Numbered from the stretch's first letter, positions 1 through 9,122 are shown. The stretch is 64,000 nucleotides of DNA from Halomonas sp. ALS9 (GCF_001651035.1 NZ_LXRG01000163.1:124001-188000); one strand, 5' to 3'. Notes: generated by a model from the letters alone, not told the origin. Program-made: numbers and translations.

Positions 1-438
1 AGAGGCCATTACCGTCGTGGCAAGGCCGATGGCTAGACTGGTGGCGATAATACTGGCATCGATAAAGGCAAGGCTAGCACCAACGGCCATGGCATCCAGA
101 CTGGTGGCCGTTGCCGTGAGTACCAGTAACCAGAGTGTTTGTTGTCGATGCTCTATGTTGTCTTCTTTTTTAAGCCCGGCGTAAATCATATGCAGGCCAA
201 TGACGGAAAGCAGGGTAAAGGCCACCCAGTGATCCCAGGCTTGCACATATTGCTGCGATGCCTTTCCCGCTACCCAGCCAAGAACGGGGGTGATTGCCTC
301 GATAACGCCGAATACCAAGCCAATGCCAATAGCGTGGCGGAGCCGAGGTTTGGTTAGCTCTGCGCCTTTGCTGATAGAAGCGGCAAAGGCATCCGCTGAC
401 ATGGAAACAGCCAGGAATATTAAGGCGATGGGGGTCAT
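1..438 (-). CDS. mntP: Manganese efflux pump MntP, C-terminus beyond the left edge
   Basis: The reverse strand reads open from an ATG at 438 to the window edge: 146 codons of a family that is usually about 190 residues. It exports Mn2+ across the inner membrane. The translation begins MTPIALIFLAVSMSADAFAA and later has the second family repeat TSLDAMAVGASLAFI; these paired Asp-containing membrane segments (SADAF and SLDAM) are characteristic of MntP/YebN. Several hydrophobic segments alternate with short polar loops. The last part of the second repeat is missing because the window stops, not because the gene is broken. The leader (439-560) shows no convincing yybP-ykoY manganese riboswitch, which often precedes this family. 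Confidence 0.93.
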   Translation of the reverse strand, partial: MTPIALIFLAVSMSADAFAASISKGAELTKPRLRHAIGIGLVFGVIEAITPVLGWVAGKASQQYVQAWDHWVAFTLLSVIGLHMIYAGLKKEDNIEHRQQTLWLLVLTATATSLDAMAVGASLAFIDASIIATSLAIGLATTVMAS

Positions 439-914
439 AAAGTGTGAATTCTCTGGTTGAAAAGTACCCTGCACACAAAACCGAAAGCATGCTGCTAGAT
501 AACATGCCTGAGTTTATTGGTCGGGTATTAAATAAAGCTGAATCCTACCATGCTTTAATGATTTAACAAGTAGCGAGATTAAAAATAAAGTTCATGGTAG
601 TGAACAAATATAGCCTTGGCTAACAATTTGTGTGTATGCTGATTTTTTTTGGATTTTTTAAAACTTAATATGTTTTATAGTGCTTTAAAGTTTGTATTTT
701 TTTGTCTTTTATTTTCTTGGTTAGTATTTTTTTAATAAAAATTTAATTATTTATATATTTAAAGGGAGTTGCGTGCTGATCGGTTGATATCAACAATGCG
801 ACGGAAGCTATATTTCGCCATCCAGAACTCGTGTTAGAGTGCCAGTACGTTGGGTTGGTGCTCATTTGATTATTTCAGCCATTATTGGTTTTAGCTAAAT
901 AAGAAGAGTTTGAT
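439..914. other. Long AT-rich intergenic gap
   Basis: There is no supported gene in this 476-base gap between mntP (leftward) and the diguanylate cyclase gene (rightward). Bases about 560-765 are strikingly AT-rich, with T-runs at 641-650 and 696-712 and A/T-only stretches near 735-760, unlike the GC-rich coding DNA on both sides. It must hold both divergent promoters, but I cannot place them confidently among so many TA-rich hexamers. Confidence 0.6.
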
Positions 915-2249
915 ATGCGATTAGCGGCGTTCATTCGGGCTGACATTGAGCCAATCCTTCGGGACTGGGAATCGTTTGCCAAGACCCTCTTTCATGCCAA
1001 ATATATGGACAAAGCAGGGCTGCGAGATCACGCCAAGCAGATGCTGTTGGAGATTGCCGCCGATCTTGACTCACAGCAAAGTGAGGCTAACCATGATGCC
1101 AAGTCAAAAGGGCCCGCTCCTGAGGGGGAAGAAGAATCCTGGGCTGAAATACACGGAGAAGACCGACAGCACAGTGGTTTTAGCGTTATTGAAACGGTTT
1201 CCGAATTTAGGGCTCTGCGTGCCAGCGTGGTGTCGCATTGGCGTAAAACATTTTCAGTGCTTGCTGGCGAACAGCTTGATGATCTCACCCGCTTCCACGA
1301 AGCGATAGATCAGGCGGTTGCCGAGTCGCTAGAGCAGTATGTAGCTGAAAAAGAGATGGAAACCCGCCTGTTTGGCGCTGTTCTAAGTGCTTCACCCGAC
1401 CCTATTTATGTGCTTGATCTCAAGGGCCGGTTTATATATGTCAATGAGGCCACTGCTGAGCTGTTCGCAATGACGTCTGAGTCTATCATTGGCAAGTCTA
1501 CGTTTGACCTTGGTTTTTCGTTCGCTTCAGATTTTCAGCTTAACTTGGATGAGGTCATTGCTGGACAATCAACCTATCGCGGCAAGTTTTCCCACACCTT
1601 TGCTTCCGGTCAGGGTGAACGGTTCGAGTATTTGCTCGCGCCTGTGCTTGACGAGCAGCATAACTATGAAGCGACAGTCTGTATTTCACGCGATATCACT
1701 GAGCAAGCGCTAGCCGAAGAGAAAATATGGAATAACGCTCACTATGACTATCTGACCGGACTACCGAATCGGCGCTTGTTTCTGGATCGCTTGGGGCAGG
1801 AAATCAAACATGCAAAGCGACGTAGTCGACCGCTGGCACTTCTGTTCATGGATCTTGACGGCTTTAAAGACGTGAACGATTCCCTTGGCCATGAAGCGGG
1901 TGACCGTATCCTCTCAGATGTGTCGAATCGGCTTGCTGATTGTGTGCGGGCAACCGATACGGTTGCCCGGCTAGGTGGGGATGAGTTTACCGTGATGATT
2001 ACTGACATTAAGCAGCGCCAGGATGTTGAGCTTGTTGCTCAAACCATTATTGATGCCCTGGCGATGCCTTTTTTCATTGGGCAAAAGCGTATCCAGATTT
2101 CTGCCAGCATTGGGGCGGCATTTTACCCTGAAAACGCAGCCACACCTGATGCGTTGCTAAAAGTGGCAGACCAGGCCATGTATAAAGCTAAAAAAGCCGG
2201 TTCTAACCAGATGTGCTTTTATGAAAAGTCTGAGAAGAGTGAAGCCTAA
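915..2249 (+). CDS. PAS-GGDEF diguanylate cyclase with RsbRD-like N-terminal domain
   Basis: This is a predicted cytoplasmic enzyme of 444 residues that makes cyclic di-GMP from two GTP. Residues 1-150 are helical and resemble the RsbRD-type N-terminal sensor domain (DWESFAKTLFHAK, HWRKTFSVL). A PAS domain follows at about 153-265 (SASPDPIYVLDLKGRFIYVN). The GGDEF domain at about 270-440 carries an intact GGDEF active-site motif at 354-358 (ARLGGDEFTVMI). An RxxD product-inhibition site (RATD, 345-348) sits exactly five residues upstream, so feedback inhibition is likely. No EAL domain or membrane segment is present, so it probably senses a cytoplasmic signal or a partner. The start has AAGAAGAG eight bases upstream. 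Confidence 0.9.
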   Translation: MRLAAFIRADIEPILRDWESFAKTLFHAKYMDKAGLRDHAKQMLLEIAADLDSQQSEANHDAKSKGPAPEGEEESWAEIHGEDRQHSGFSVIETVSEFRALRASVVSHWRKTFSVLAGEQLDDLTRFHEAIDQAVAESLEQYVAEKEMETRLFGAVLSASPDPIYVLDLKGRFIYVNEATAELFAMTSESIIGKSTFDLGFSFASDFQLNLDEVIAGQSTYRGKFSHTFASGQGERFEYLLAPVLDEQHNYEATVCISRDITEQALAEEKIWNNAHYDYLTGLPNRRLFLDRLGQEIKHAKRRSRPLALLFMDLDGFKDVNDSLGHEAGDRILSDVSNRLADCVRATDTVARLGGDEFTVMITDIKQRQDVELVAQTIIDALAMPFFIGQKRIQISASIGAAFYPENAATPDALLKVADQAMYKAKKAGSNQMCFYEKSEKSEA

Positions 2250-2317
2250 TGTGGCTAGAGCTTACCTGCACAGTGAATGTGCTTATGCCTACTTAAAGAT
2301 GTCAATAATACTGCTGA

Positions 2318-3274
2318 CTACGCAGGCAGCGCTGCTCTTCTGGAGCCCCGCAATTGGCTAACATCAGCACGAGGTGGGGCGCCAAACATGCGACTATATT
2401 CGCGGCTGAAATGCGAAGGGCTTTCGTAACCGACTCGGTAGCTGGCGGTGGCCGCTTCCAGCCCCTCGGCCAGCATTAGCCGCCGGGCCTCATGCAGGCG
2501 TAGTTTTTTCTGGAACTGGAGCGGCGACATCCGAGTGACCTCGCGGAAGCTGTGGTACAGCGTCGATTCGCTCATATTGGCGGCGGCCGCTAGCTCGCGG
2601 ATGCGCAGAGGCTGAGTAAAGTTCTCCTTGAGGGTATAGATGACCCGTGCAATTCGGTTAGCCTGGGAATCCGTGGCAGCGAATCGGCGCATCCGTGGCC
2701 CCAACCCTCCCATCAGCGCACGGTAGATCAGCTCTCGCCGGGCCAGCGGTGAAAGCACCTTTATATCTTCCGGAGAATCCAGCAGGCTCAGCAATCGGTA
2801 AAGCGCTTCCTGCATACGTGCATCCATGGGCGCTGAGCTAAGTCCGCAATCCATCTCGGAGCAGATGGCCTCATGACCCGCTGGCGGCGCTTTATCGCCC
2901 AGCTCCAGTATTAACCCCGCCACCTCTTGGGGATCCACCGAGACTTTGACCGCTAGGTAGGGCTGCTCAGGGGTCGCGTGGTCAATCCTACCCAGCACTG
3001 GTAGGTGAATGGCGCTTGCCATGTAACTTGGCCCGCTGTAGACGATCTCCTTGTCACCCAGTTGCACTGTCTTGCTGCCTTGAATGACAAAGCAGATGCA
3101 CGGTTCATATACTGCAGAGCAGTAGCTGGTGGCGGAATCTGCACGAATCAGTTGCACTTCGGCAATCGCCGTGTCCTGAAGCTCCTCCAGGGGCGTCCAG
3201 CGCCGGGCGATTCTGCTCAACTGTCGCAGCGTGTCTGACGAATGGCTAGCTTGCATGGGCAAGATATCGGTCAA
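2318..3274 (-). CDS. AraC-family regulator with AraC_N domain
   Basis: A transcription factor of 318 residues. The first two thirds match the AraC_N type of sensor domain (CFVIQGSKTVQLGDKEIVY, PYLAVKVSVD); the last 100 residues hold the two helix-turn-helix units of the AraC family (RIRELAAAANMSESTLYHSF and SYRVGYESPSHFSREYSRMF). I keep the TTG start at 3274 because GGGAGGAG lies at the right distance before it; the next ATG (3256) has no good site. It is divergent from the RND efflux genes, and two near-identical sites lie in the shared gap, so it is the likely regulator of both directions. AraC_N regulators often control a neighbouring oxidoreductase; here the neighbour is a pump instead. 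Confidence 0.9.
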   Translation of the reverse strand: MTDILPMQASHSSDTLRQLSRIARRWTPLEELQDTAIAEVQLIRADSATSYCSAVYEPCICFVIQGSKTVQLGDKEIVYSGPSYMASAIHLPVLGRIDHATPEQPYLAVKVSVDPQEVAGLILELGDKAPPAGHEAICSEMDCGLSSAPMDARMQEALYRLLSLLDSPEDIKVLSPLARRELIYRALMGGLGPRMRRFAATDSQANRIARVIYTLKENFTQPLRIRELAAAANMSESTLYHSFREVTRMSPLQFQKKLRLHEARRLMLAEGLEAATASYRVGYESPSHFSREYSRMFGAPPRADVSQLRGSRRAALPA

Positions 3275-3346
3275 TGGTTCTCCTCCCTAACAGCTCGCAG
3301 TATATGCCTTCGCTGCGTAAACCGAAGGCTCTTTCAGTTGTGTTTG

Positions 3347-3371
3347 CAGAATCAGGCAAGCACCGCGCAGA
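3347..3371 (+). promoter_or_regulatory. Candidate AraC-type operator, copy 1
   Basis: The element starts CAGAATCAGGCAA and, after six bases, has CGCAG followed by AAACC. The second copy, 130 bases further on, shares the first 13 bases exactly and the CGCAG at the same offset. AraC-family proteins bind such two-part sites with successive major grooves, so I infer an operator. This copy lies 73 bases upstream of the regulator's start, placing it near the regulator's own promoter. Confidence 0.55.
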
Positions 3372-3476
3372 AACCAGCAACCTGAGCCTTTTGTCACCTA
3401 ACGGTCATTATGCCTCAACACCAAAACAGCGCGATATTTCAGCTTCCCGCTTTGTGAAGCCTTTCGCTGCTCACGA

Positions 3477-3501
3477 CAGAATCAGGCAATCTTCCCGCAG
3501 G
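3477..3501 (+). promoter_or_regulatory. Candidate AraC-type operator, copy 2
   Basis: This copy again reads CAGAATCAGGCAA, followed after six bases by CGCAGGAATCC, in the same orientation as copy 1. It lies about 220 bases before the efflux operon's first codon. The 130-base separation and conserved two-block structure support a pair of regulator sites rather than chance. Confidence 0.55.
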
Positions 3502-3723
3502 AATCCGATACCCTCTACGCTTCCGCACACCCTATGGTAGGCAACCTCTGGTAGGTGTTTCGCATTTAGCTCGATCCTGCCAGTCCGCCAGCCCTCCCTA
3601 CTACAACAAAAATCACTGTCGATTCTGGCGCTACTCAAACGACTAGAAGCTGACCGTTAACGCGGTACGCAATAGATCACCAACGCGGCTATCGATCTCC
3701 GATAGCCATTGGAGCAAGTCATC

Positions 3724-4905
3724 ATGGGAAGTTTGAATCAAAGTGCTCGCTCAACGAGTTGTCGGGGGATCATCCCGTTGCTGCTGATAATGGCCTTGCT
3801 GATGGGATGTGAAGCCAAGAGCGAGGAGGCAGCGGCTGCTCCGCCACCGCCGCCAGAAGTAGAAGTAGTGAATATCGCTGCGCAACCGATAGTGTTGAGT
3901 GAGTCTTTCACTGGGCGGGTAGAGGCTGCAGAAACGGTTGAGTTAAGACCTAGAGTTAGTGGTTATATCGAGGAAGTGGCGTTCGAGGAGGGCGAACTGG
4001 TGGAGGAGGGGGAGCTTTTGTTCCAGATCGACCCTCGCCCCTATCAGGCGCGTGTCGGCGCGGCCCAGGCTGAGCTTGCCCAAGCCAGAAGTCAGAGTGT
4101 CCAGGCGGCTAGTGAAGCCGAGCGGGCTCGGGTATTGCTGGGGCGCCAGGCCATTTCCCAGGAAGTACACGACCAGCGTCAAGCGGCCCTAAGCAGTGCC
4201 CGCGCGATGGTAAATGCCGCCGAAGCAGCGCTGGAGACTGCAGAGCTTGACCTTGCCTATACCCGTATCACTGCGCCCGTCAGTGGCCGCGCCGGTCGGG
4301 CCATGGTGACCCGAGGCAATCTGGCTAACGCTGACCAAAGCCTGCTGACCACTCTTGTCACTATCGACCCTATTCACGTCTACTTCGAAGCGGACGAGCA
4401 GGCCGCCTTTGCCAGCCACGCACTGATGGTGGACGGCGAGAGCAGCCTGAAGATTGAGTTGGGCGGCGATCAACAGCGCCAATACACGGGCACGCTGGAT
4501 TTTATCGACAACCGTTTGAACCCCGGTACGGGCACTCTGCAGTTCCGGGCGCTGCTGGCCAATGCTGATGGTCGTATACGGCCGGGGGAGTTTGCCCGAG
4601 TTGAGGTACCGATAGCCCGTTTGGAGCAGGTGCTGCTGGTGGATCGCAAGGCGATCCTGACCGATCAGGATCGTCGTTACGTCTATGTTATTGATGATGA
4701 CAACCGTGCAGAGCGTCGCCAAGTGGCCACCGGCCGTCAGATGGGCGAACAGATGGTGATTACCGAAGGGCTTAGCCCCGGTGACCGGGTGATCGTCAAC
4801 GGGGTGCAAAAAGTGTTCTTCCCCGGTATGCAGGTGAGCCCGCAAAGCGTAGCTACTGCGTCGGTTGAAGATGCCCAGCCCACCCTTGCGGCCAGGGAGG
4901 AGTAG
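3724..4905 (+). CDS. RND efflux periplasmic adaptor lipoprotein
   Basis: This is the membrane fusion protein of an AcrA/MexE-like tripartite pump, 393 residues. A lipoprotein signal is clear: a hydrophobic stretch ends in LLMGC, so Cys would be lipidated and anchored in the inner membrane with the body in the periplasm. Next come the proline-rich linker (APPPPPEVEVV), the barrel-sandwich half-motifs (VELRPRVSGYIEEVAFEEG and ITAPVSGRAGRAMV), an alpha-hairpin between them and a beta-barrel/MP domain. An upstream in-frame TTG at 3709 exists, but ATG 3724 has GGAG nine bases before it and gives a normal signal peptide, so I choose it. It is followed six bases later by the pump gene. Confidence 0.92.
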   Translation: MGSLNQSARSTSCRGIIPLLLIMALLMGCEAKSEEAAAAPPPPPEVEVVNIAAQPIVLSESFTGRVEAAETVELRPRVSGYIEEVAFEEGELVEEGELLFQIDPRPYQARVGAAQAELAQARSQSVQAASEAERARVLLGRQAISQEVHDQRQAALSSARAMVNAAEAALETAELDLAYTRITAPVSGRAGRAMVTRGNLANADQSLLTTLVTIDPIHVYFEADEQAAFASHALMVDGESSLKIELGGDQQRQYTGTLDFIDNRLNPGTGTLQFRALLANADGRIRPGEFARVEVPIARLEQVLLVDRKAILTDQDRRYVYVIDDDNRAERRQVATGRQMGEQMVITEGLSPGDRVIVNGVQKVFFPGMQVSPQSVATASVEDAQPTLAAREE

Positions 4906-4911
4906 AGCACC

Positions 4912-7900
4912 ATGAATTTCTCCCGTTTCTTTGTCGACCGACCGATCTTTGCGGCGGTGCTGTCGATTATTATCCTGGCGATTGGGCTGATCTCCATTCC
5001 CAACCTGCCAATCAGCGAGTACCCAGACGTGGTGCCCCCCTCGGTGGTGGTGCGCACGGTCTACCCGGGGGCTAACCCGAAGGAGATTGCCGAAACCGTG
5101 GCGACGCCGCTGGAGGAGGCTATCAATGGCGTCGAGGACTTGATGTACTTCAAGTCCGTCGCTGGCTCTGATGGCGTACTGCAGATGACCGTCACCTTCC
5201 GCCCGGGAACCGATGCCGAAGAGGCCGCCGTGCGGGTGCAGAACCGTGTTAGCCAGGCCGAGGCGCGGTTGCCGGAAGCCGTGCGCCGCCAGGGCGTCAC
5301 CACCCAGAAACAGTCGCCTACGTTTCTGATGGTGGTTCATCTAACCTCGCCTGGGGGCGAATACGACACTCTTTATTTGCGTAACTACGTGCGGCTGCAT
5401 GTTAGGGATCGCCTGGCCCGGCTCGAAGGGGTAGGCGACGCCCAGATTTTCGGCGGCGGCGACTATGCCATGCGCGCCTGGCTGGATCCGGATCGCGTCG
5501 CTGCGCGTGATTTGACCGCCAGCGACGTGGTGGCGGCCATGCGCGAGCAGAATGTTCAGGTCTCTGCCGGGCAGTTGGGCGCCGAGCCTATTGAATCGAG
5601 TGATTTCCTGACCCTGATCAACGCCCGCGGGCGGTTGGAGACGGCCGAGGAATTTGGCGATATCGTGCTCAAGCGCGGTGACAATGGCGACATCCTCAGG
5701 CTATCCGACGTGGCCCGGCTGGAGATGGGCGCCGGAGACTATACCCTGCGCTCACAGCTGGACGGCAATAATGCGGTGGCCATCGGTATCTTCCAGGCGC
5801 CGGGCGCCAATGCGCTGGCGATCCGTGAGCAGGTAGTGGCCACCATGGATGAATTGTCTGAACAGTTCCCGGAAGGCGTTGAGTATGAGGCGGTCTACGA
5901 CACCACCATTTTCGTCAGCGACTCTATCAAGGCGGTAGTGAAAACCCTGCTGGAAGCGGTGTTGCTGGTGGTGCTGGTAGTGACTCTGTTCCTGCAAACT
6001 TGGCGCGCCTCGATTATTCCGCTGCTGGCGGTGCCGGTGTCGGTGATCGGTACCTTTGGGGCGCTCTATTTGCTCGGCTACTCCATCAATACGCTGACCC
6101 TGTTTGGGCTGGTGCTGGCTATCGGCATCGTGGTGGACGACGCCATCGTGGTGGTAGAGAACGTCGAACGTAATATCAGCGAGGGGCTCAATCCCCAGGC
6201 CGCGGCCCACCAGGCCATGAGGGAGGTCTCCGGCCCGATCGTCGCTATCGGCCTAGTGCTGTGTGCGGTGTTTATCCCCATGGCTTTCCTTTCTGGGGTG
6301 ACCGGGCAGTTTTACCGTCAGTTTGCTGTGACGATTGCCATCTCCACGGTGATCTCCACGATTAACTCGCTGACCCTGTCGCCCGCTTTGGCGGCGATGC
6401 TGCTCAAACCCCATGACGCGCCCAAGGACCGACTTACCCGCATTATTGACGGGCTATTCGGCTGGCTGTTTCGGCCCTTCAATCGCTTCTTTAACGCCAG
6501 CGCCAACAAGTATCAGGGCGGCGTGGCGCGTTCTCTAAAACGCCGAGGCGCGGTATTTGTGGTTTATGCTTTGTTGTTAGCGGGAACGGGTGTGATGTTC
6601 AAGGTGGTGCCGCCCGGTTTTATCCCTGTGCAGGACAAGCTGTACCTGATTGCGGGCGTTATCCTGCCGGAAGGTGCCTCCCTGGAGCGAACCGACCAGA
6701 TGCTCCAGGACGTAGTGGATATCGCCATGGAGACCGAAGGCGTCGAGCACGCGATTGCCTTTCCCGGCCTCAACGCCTTGCAGTTCACCAACACCTCTAA
6801 TACGGGGGTCGTGTTTCTCACCCTCAGCCCCTTTGGCGAACGCAGCCTGACCGCCGCGGAGATAAACGCCAGGATCAACCAGGGCATTGGTGGGCTGAAG
6901 GAGGGCTTTGCGTTTGCCTTTATGCCGCCGCCGATTCTGGGCCTTGGCAATGGCTCCGGCTATCAGCTGTTTATCGAGGATCGCGGCAATCTTGGCTATG
7001 GGGCGTTGCAGCAGGCAGTCAATCAGCTCCAGGGCGCCATTGCCCAGACGCCAGGGATGGGCTTCCCAATCAGCAGCTATCAGTCCAACGTGCCGCAGCT
7101 GGATGCAGAGGTGGATCGGTTGAGGGCCAAAGCCCAAGGGGTGCCGCTAACCGAGCTGTTCGATACCTTGCAGACCTATCTTGGCTCAACCTACGTCAAT
7201 GACTTCAACCGCTTCGGCCGCACCTGGCAGGTGATCGCCCAGGCGGACGCCCCTTATCGGGCCAGCGTGGAAGATATCGCCCGGCTACGCACCCGTAATG
7301 ACCAAGGAGAAATGGTGCCAATCGGCACGATGGTGAATATCACCCAAACCTTCGGCCCCGACCCGGTATTGCGCTACAACGGCTACCCGGCGGCGGACTT
7401 GGCCGGGGAGGCGGACCCTCGGGTGCTTTCTTCTGCCCAGGCCATGGATGCCATCAACGCACTGGCGTTGGCGGTGCTGCCGCCGGGCATGGCGTTCGAG
7501 TGGACTGACTTGAGTTACCAGCAGTCCACCCAGGGTAATGCAGCGCTGGTGGTCTTCCCGCTGTCGATTCTGCTGGTGTTTCTGGTGCTGGCGGCCCTCT
7601 ATGAAAGCTGGACGCTGCCCTTGGCGGTGATCCTGATTGTGCCCATGTGCATGCTCTCGGCGCTGATTGGCGTCTGGTTTGGCGGTGGCGACAACAATAT
7701 CTTCGTGCAGGTGGGACTGGTGGTGCTGATTGGTCTGGCGTGCAAGAACGCCATACTGATCGTGGAATTCGCCCGCGAGCTGGAACTGCAGGGTAGAAGT
7801 ATCGTAGAGGCTGCCCTGGAAGCCTGCCGATTACGGCTACGCCCTATCATCATGACCTCCATTACCTTCACCGCCGCCGTGCTGCCGCTGGTGATTGCCA

Positions 7901-8100
7901 CCGGCGCGGGTGCCGAGGTACGGGCGGCGCTGGGCACGGCGGTGTTTGCGGGCATGATCGGGGTTACCCTGTTTGGGCTATTCCTCACCCCGGTGTTCTA
8001 CGTGGCGCTGCGCAAGCTCTCCGGCTCTCGGCCGCTGGTCAGTCATCACAGCTCGACGTTGGAGGGCACGCTTCACCCCGCCAGCCATCCCCAGAGTTGA
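4912..8100 (+). CDS. RND multidrug efflux permease (HAE-1/MexF-like)
   Basis: The 1062-residue inner-membrane pump uses the proton gradient to export hydrophobic compounds. It has the usual HAE-1 length and order: TM1 after MNFSRFFVDRPIFAAVLSII, a periplasmic porter domain, TM2-TM6 with the proton-relay segment GIVVDDAIVVVENVER, a second porter domain, then TM8-TM12 with VGLVVLIGLACKNAILIVEF. GGAGGAG precedes the start. It forms a two-gene operon with the adaptor; no outer-membrane factor follows, so it probably uses a TolC-like channel encoded elsewhere. Its last 28 bases overlap the end of the convergent SbtA-like gene. Confidence 0.95.
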   Translation: MNFSRFFVDRPIFAAVLSIIILAIGLISIPNLPISEYPDVVPPSVVVRTVYPGANPKEIAETVATPLEEAINGVEDLMYFKSVAGSDGVLQMTVTFRPGTDAEEAAVRVQNRVSQAEARLPEAVRRQGVTTQKQSPTFLMVVHLTSPGGEYDTLYLRNYVRLHVRDRLARLEGVGDAQIFGGGDYAMRAWLDPDRVAARDLTASDVVAAMREQNVQVSAGQLGAEPIESSDFLTLINARGRLETAEEFGDIVLKRGDNGDILRLSDVARLEMGAGDYTLRSQLDGNNAVAIGIFQAPGANALAIREQVVATMDELSEQFPEGVEYEAVYDTTIFVSDSIKAVVKTLLEAVLLVVLVVTLFLQTWRASIIPLLAVPVSVIGTFGALYLLGYSINTLTLFGLVLAIGIVVDDAIVVVENVERNISEGLNPQAAAHQAMREVSGPIVAIGLVLCAVFIPMAFLSGVTGQFYRQFAVTIAISTVISTINSLTLSPALAAMLLKPHDAPKDRLTRIIDGLFGWLFRPFNRFFNASANKYQGGVARSLKRRGAVFVVYALLLAGTGVMFKVVPPGFIPVQDKLYLIAGVILPEGASLERTDQMLQDVVDIAMETEGVEHAIAFPGLNALQFTNTSNTGVVFLTLSPFGERSLTAAEINARINQGIGGLKEGFAFAFMPPPILGLGNGSGYQLFIEDRGNLGYGALQQAVNQLQGAIAQTPGMGFPISSYQSNVPQLDAEVDRLRAKAQGVPLTELFDTLQTYLGSTYVNDFNRFGRTWQVIAQADAPYRASVEDIARLRTRNDQGEMVPIGTMVNITQTFGPDPVLRYNGYPAADLAGEADPRVLSSAQAMDAINALALAVLPPGMAFEWTDLSYQQSTQGNAALVVFPLSILLVFLVLAALYESWTLPLAVILIVPMCMLSALIGVWFGGGDNNIFVQVGLVVLIGLACKNAILIVEFARELELQGRSIVEAALEACRLRLRPIIMTSITFTAAVLPLVIATGAGAEVRAALGTAVFAGMIGVTLFGLFLTPVFYVALRKLSGSRPLVSHHSSTLEGTLHPASHPQS

Positions 8101-9014
8101 TGATAGAGCGGAATACCAATCAGCACATTGAAGGGGAAGGTGAGTCCTAACGACGCCAGCATGGCCAGGCCAATGTTGGCGTCTGGAATTGCGGCGCGAA
8201 TGGCGACGGGGGCGGCAATGTAGGAGGCGCTGGCGGTCAGGCTTGCCAGAATAATCGCTGAGCCAGCGGGCAGCCCAAGCCAGTACGCCATCATCAAACC
8301 CAAGCAGGAGAGCACAACGGGTGCTGCCAAGGCAAAGATGATCAGGCGGCTGTGCCCCCAGCGCAGGCTGCGCAGCGTCTCTGCCGCGACCAGGCCCATT
8401 TCCAACAAAAACAGTGCCAGAATGCCCTGGAAGGCGTTGGTGTAAAGGCTGGTCACCGATTCTCCGGCATTCGGCCCGTATAGCCAACCGATCAAAACGC
8501 CGCCCACCAGTAAGATAACGCCGCGATTGGTCAGGGTTTCGTGCCACAGGCCTGACATCTTCGTGGCTGAGCCTTCACGGCTAAAGCGACGATAGAGCAA
8601 AATCCCGAGCATTATCGCCGGCAGTTCAAGCAGCACCAGATAAAGCGTTACCTGCCCGCCAGTCATCAGACTGTGCGCTTCGGTATACGCCAGGGCGACG
8701 GCGAAGGTACCGGCGCTAACCGAACCGTAGTGGGCAGCAAGGCTGGCGCTGTCTGCCAAAGAGAGCCGCACCAAGTAGCGAACAATGGGGAAGATAATCA
8801 GCGGGATTAAAATGCCCAGCAGGGTAACCCCGGCAAGCTCGATTAACAGAGCCGCATCCAGGCTTCCGTGCAGAGCCATGCCGCCCTTAAGACCAATGGT
8901 CAGCATCAGCAGCAGGCTCAAGATGTCATAAGCGGCTTTGGGAATGCTGAGATCGGAGCGCACCACACCGGCAATCACACCTAACACAAAGAACATCACC
9001 ACAATATCCGGCAC
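8073..9014 (-). CDS. SbtA-family sodium-dependent bicarbonate permease
   Basis: A 313-residue integral membrane protein with about ten hydrophobic segments. It matches the SbtA / DUF897 family through DLSIPKAAYDILSLLLM, the start LTIGLKGGMAL, and HYGSVSAGTFAVALAY, which corresponds to the substrate-site region of SbtA. Family members in cyanobacteria import HCO3- with Na+; in heterotrophs the substrate is less certain. It is divergent from a LysR regulator (resembling the CmpR/CbbR type of arrangement) and no SbtB-like PII partner is adjacent. It converges on and overlaps the RND pump gene by 28 bases. Confidence 0.85.
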   Translation of the reverse strand: MPDIVVMFFVLGVIAGVVRSDLSIPKAAYDILSLLLMLTIGLKGGMALHGSLDAALLIELAGVTLLGILIPLIIFPIVRYLVRLSLADSASLAAHYGSVSAGTFAVALAYTEAHSLMTGGQVTLYLVLLELPAIMLGILLYRRFSREGSATKMSGLWHETLTNRGVILLVGGVLIGWLYGPNAGESVTSLYTNAFQGILALFLLEMGLVAAETLRSLRWGHSRLIIFALAAPVVLSCLGLMMAYWLGLPAGSAIILASLTASASYIAAPVAIRAAIPDANIGLAMLASLGLTFPFNVLIGIPLYHQLWGWLAG

Positions 9015-9095
9015 GGGGAATCTCCTGCAAAGTTGGTTGGGCGGCTACTTTAGCGATCTCAAGAGATTGATGAAAACAAATAAACTTTATATAGT

Positions 9096-9113
9096 CATAG
9101 ATGATTATCTATG
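9096..9113. promoter_or_regulatory. Palindrome between sbtA-like gene and lysR
   Basis: CATAGAT and ATCTATG form perfect 7-base arms around a 4-base centre. The element lies nine bases before the LysR start and 82 bases before the divergent permease start. LysR proteins bind dyads of this size (T-N11-A type) in the divergent gap, so I infer an autoregulatory site. Confidence 0.5.
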
Positions 9114-9122
9114 GTGTAAGCG

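Larger units (their letters stand above)
3275..3723. other. Regulatory gap between AraC gene and RND operon
   Basis: This 449-base gap contains no supported gene; an open frame at 3274-3540 has no ribosome binding site and no family resemblance. It contains two direct copies of a roughly 25-base element exactly 130 bases apart, which are listed separately, and must also hold the promoters of the two divergent units. Confidence 0.7.

Noticed and set aside
170..505. Open frame of 111 codons on the minus strand
   Set aside because: It overlaps mntP in another frame on the same strand; the mntP frame has clear family motifs and this one has none.
439..560. yybP-ykoY manganese riboswitch before mntP
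   Set aside because: I looked for the conserved GGGGAG/GGAGGCGC-type core and found only a weak GCATG hairpin.
3274..3540. 88-codon open frame between araC and the pump
   Set aside because: No ribosome site, no recognisable protein, and it covers the repeated operator elements.
4189..5340. 383-codon minus-strand frame opposite the RND genes
   Set aside because: It is antisense to two strongly supported genes and is His/Arg/Gln-rich, as expected for the complement of GC-rich codons.
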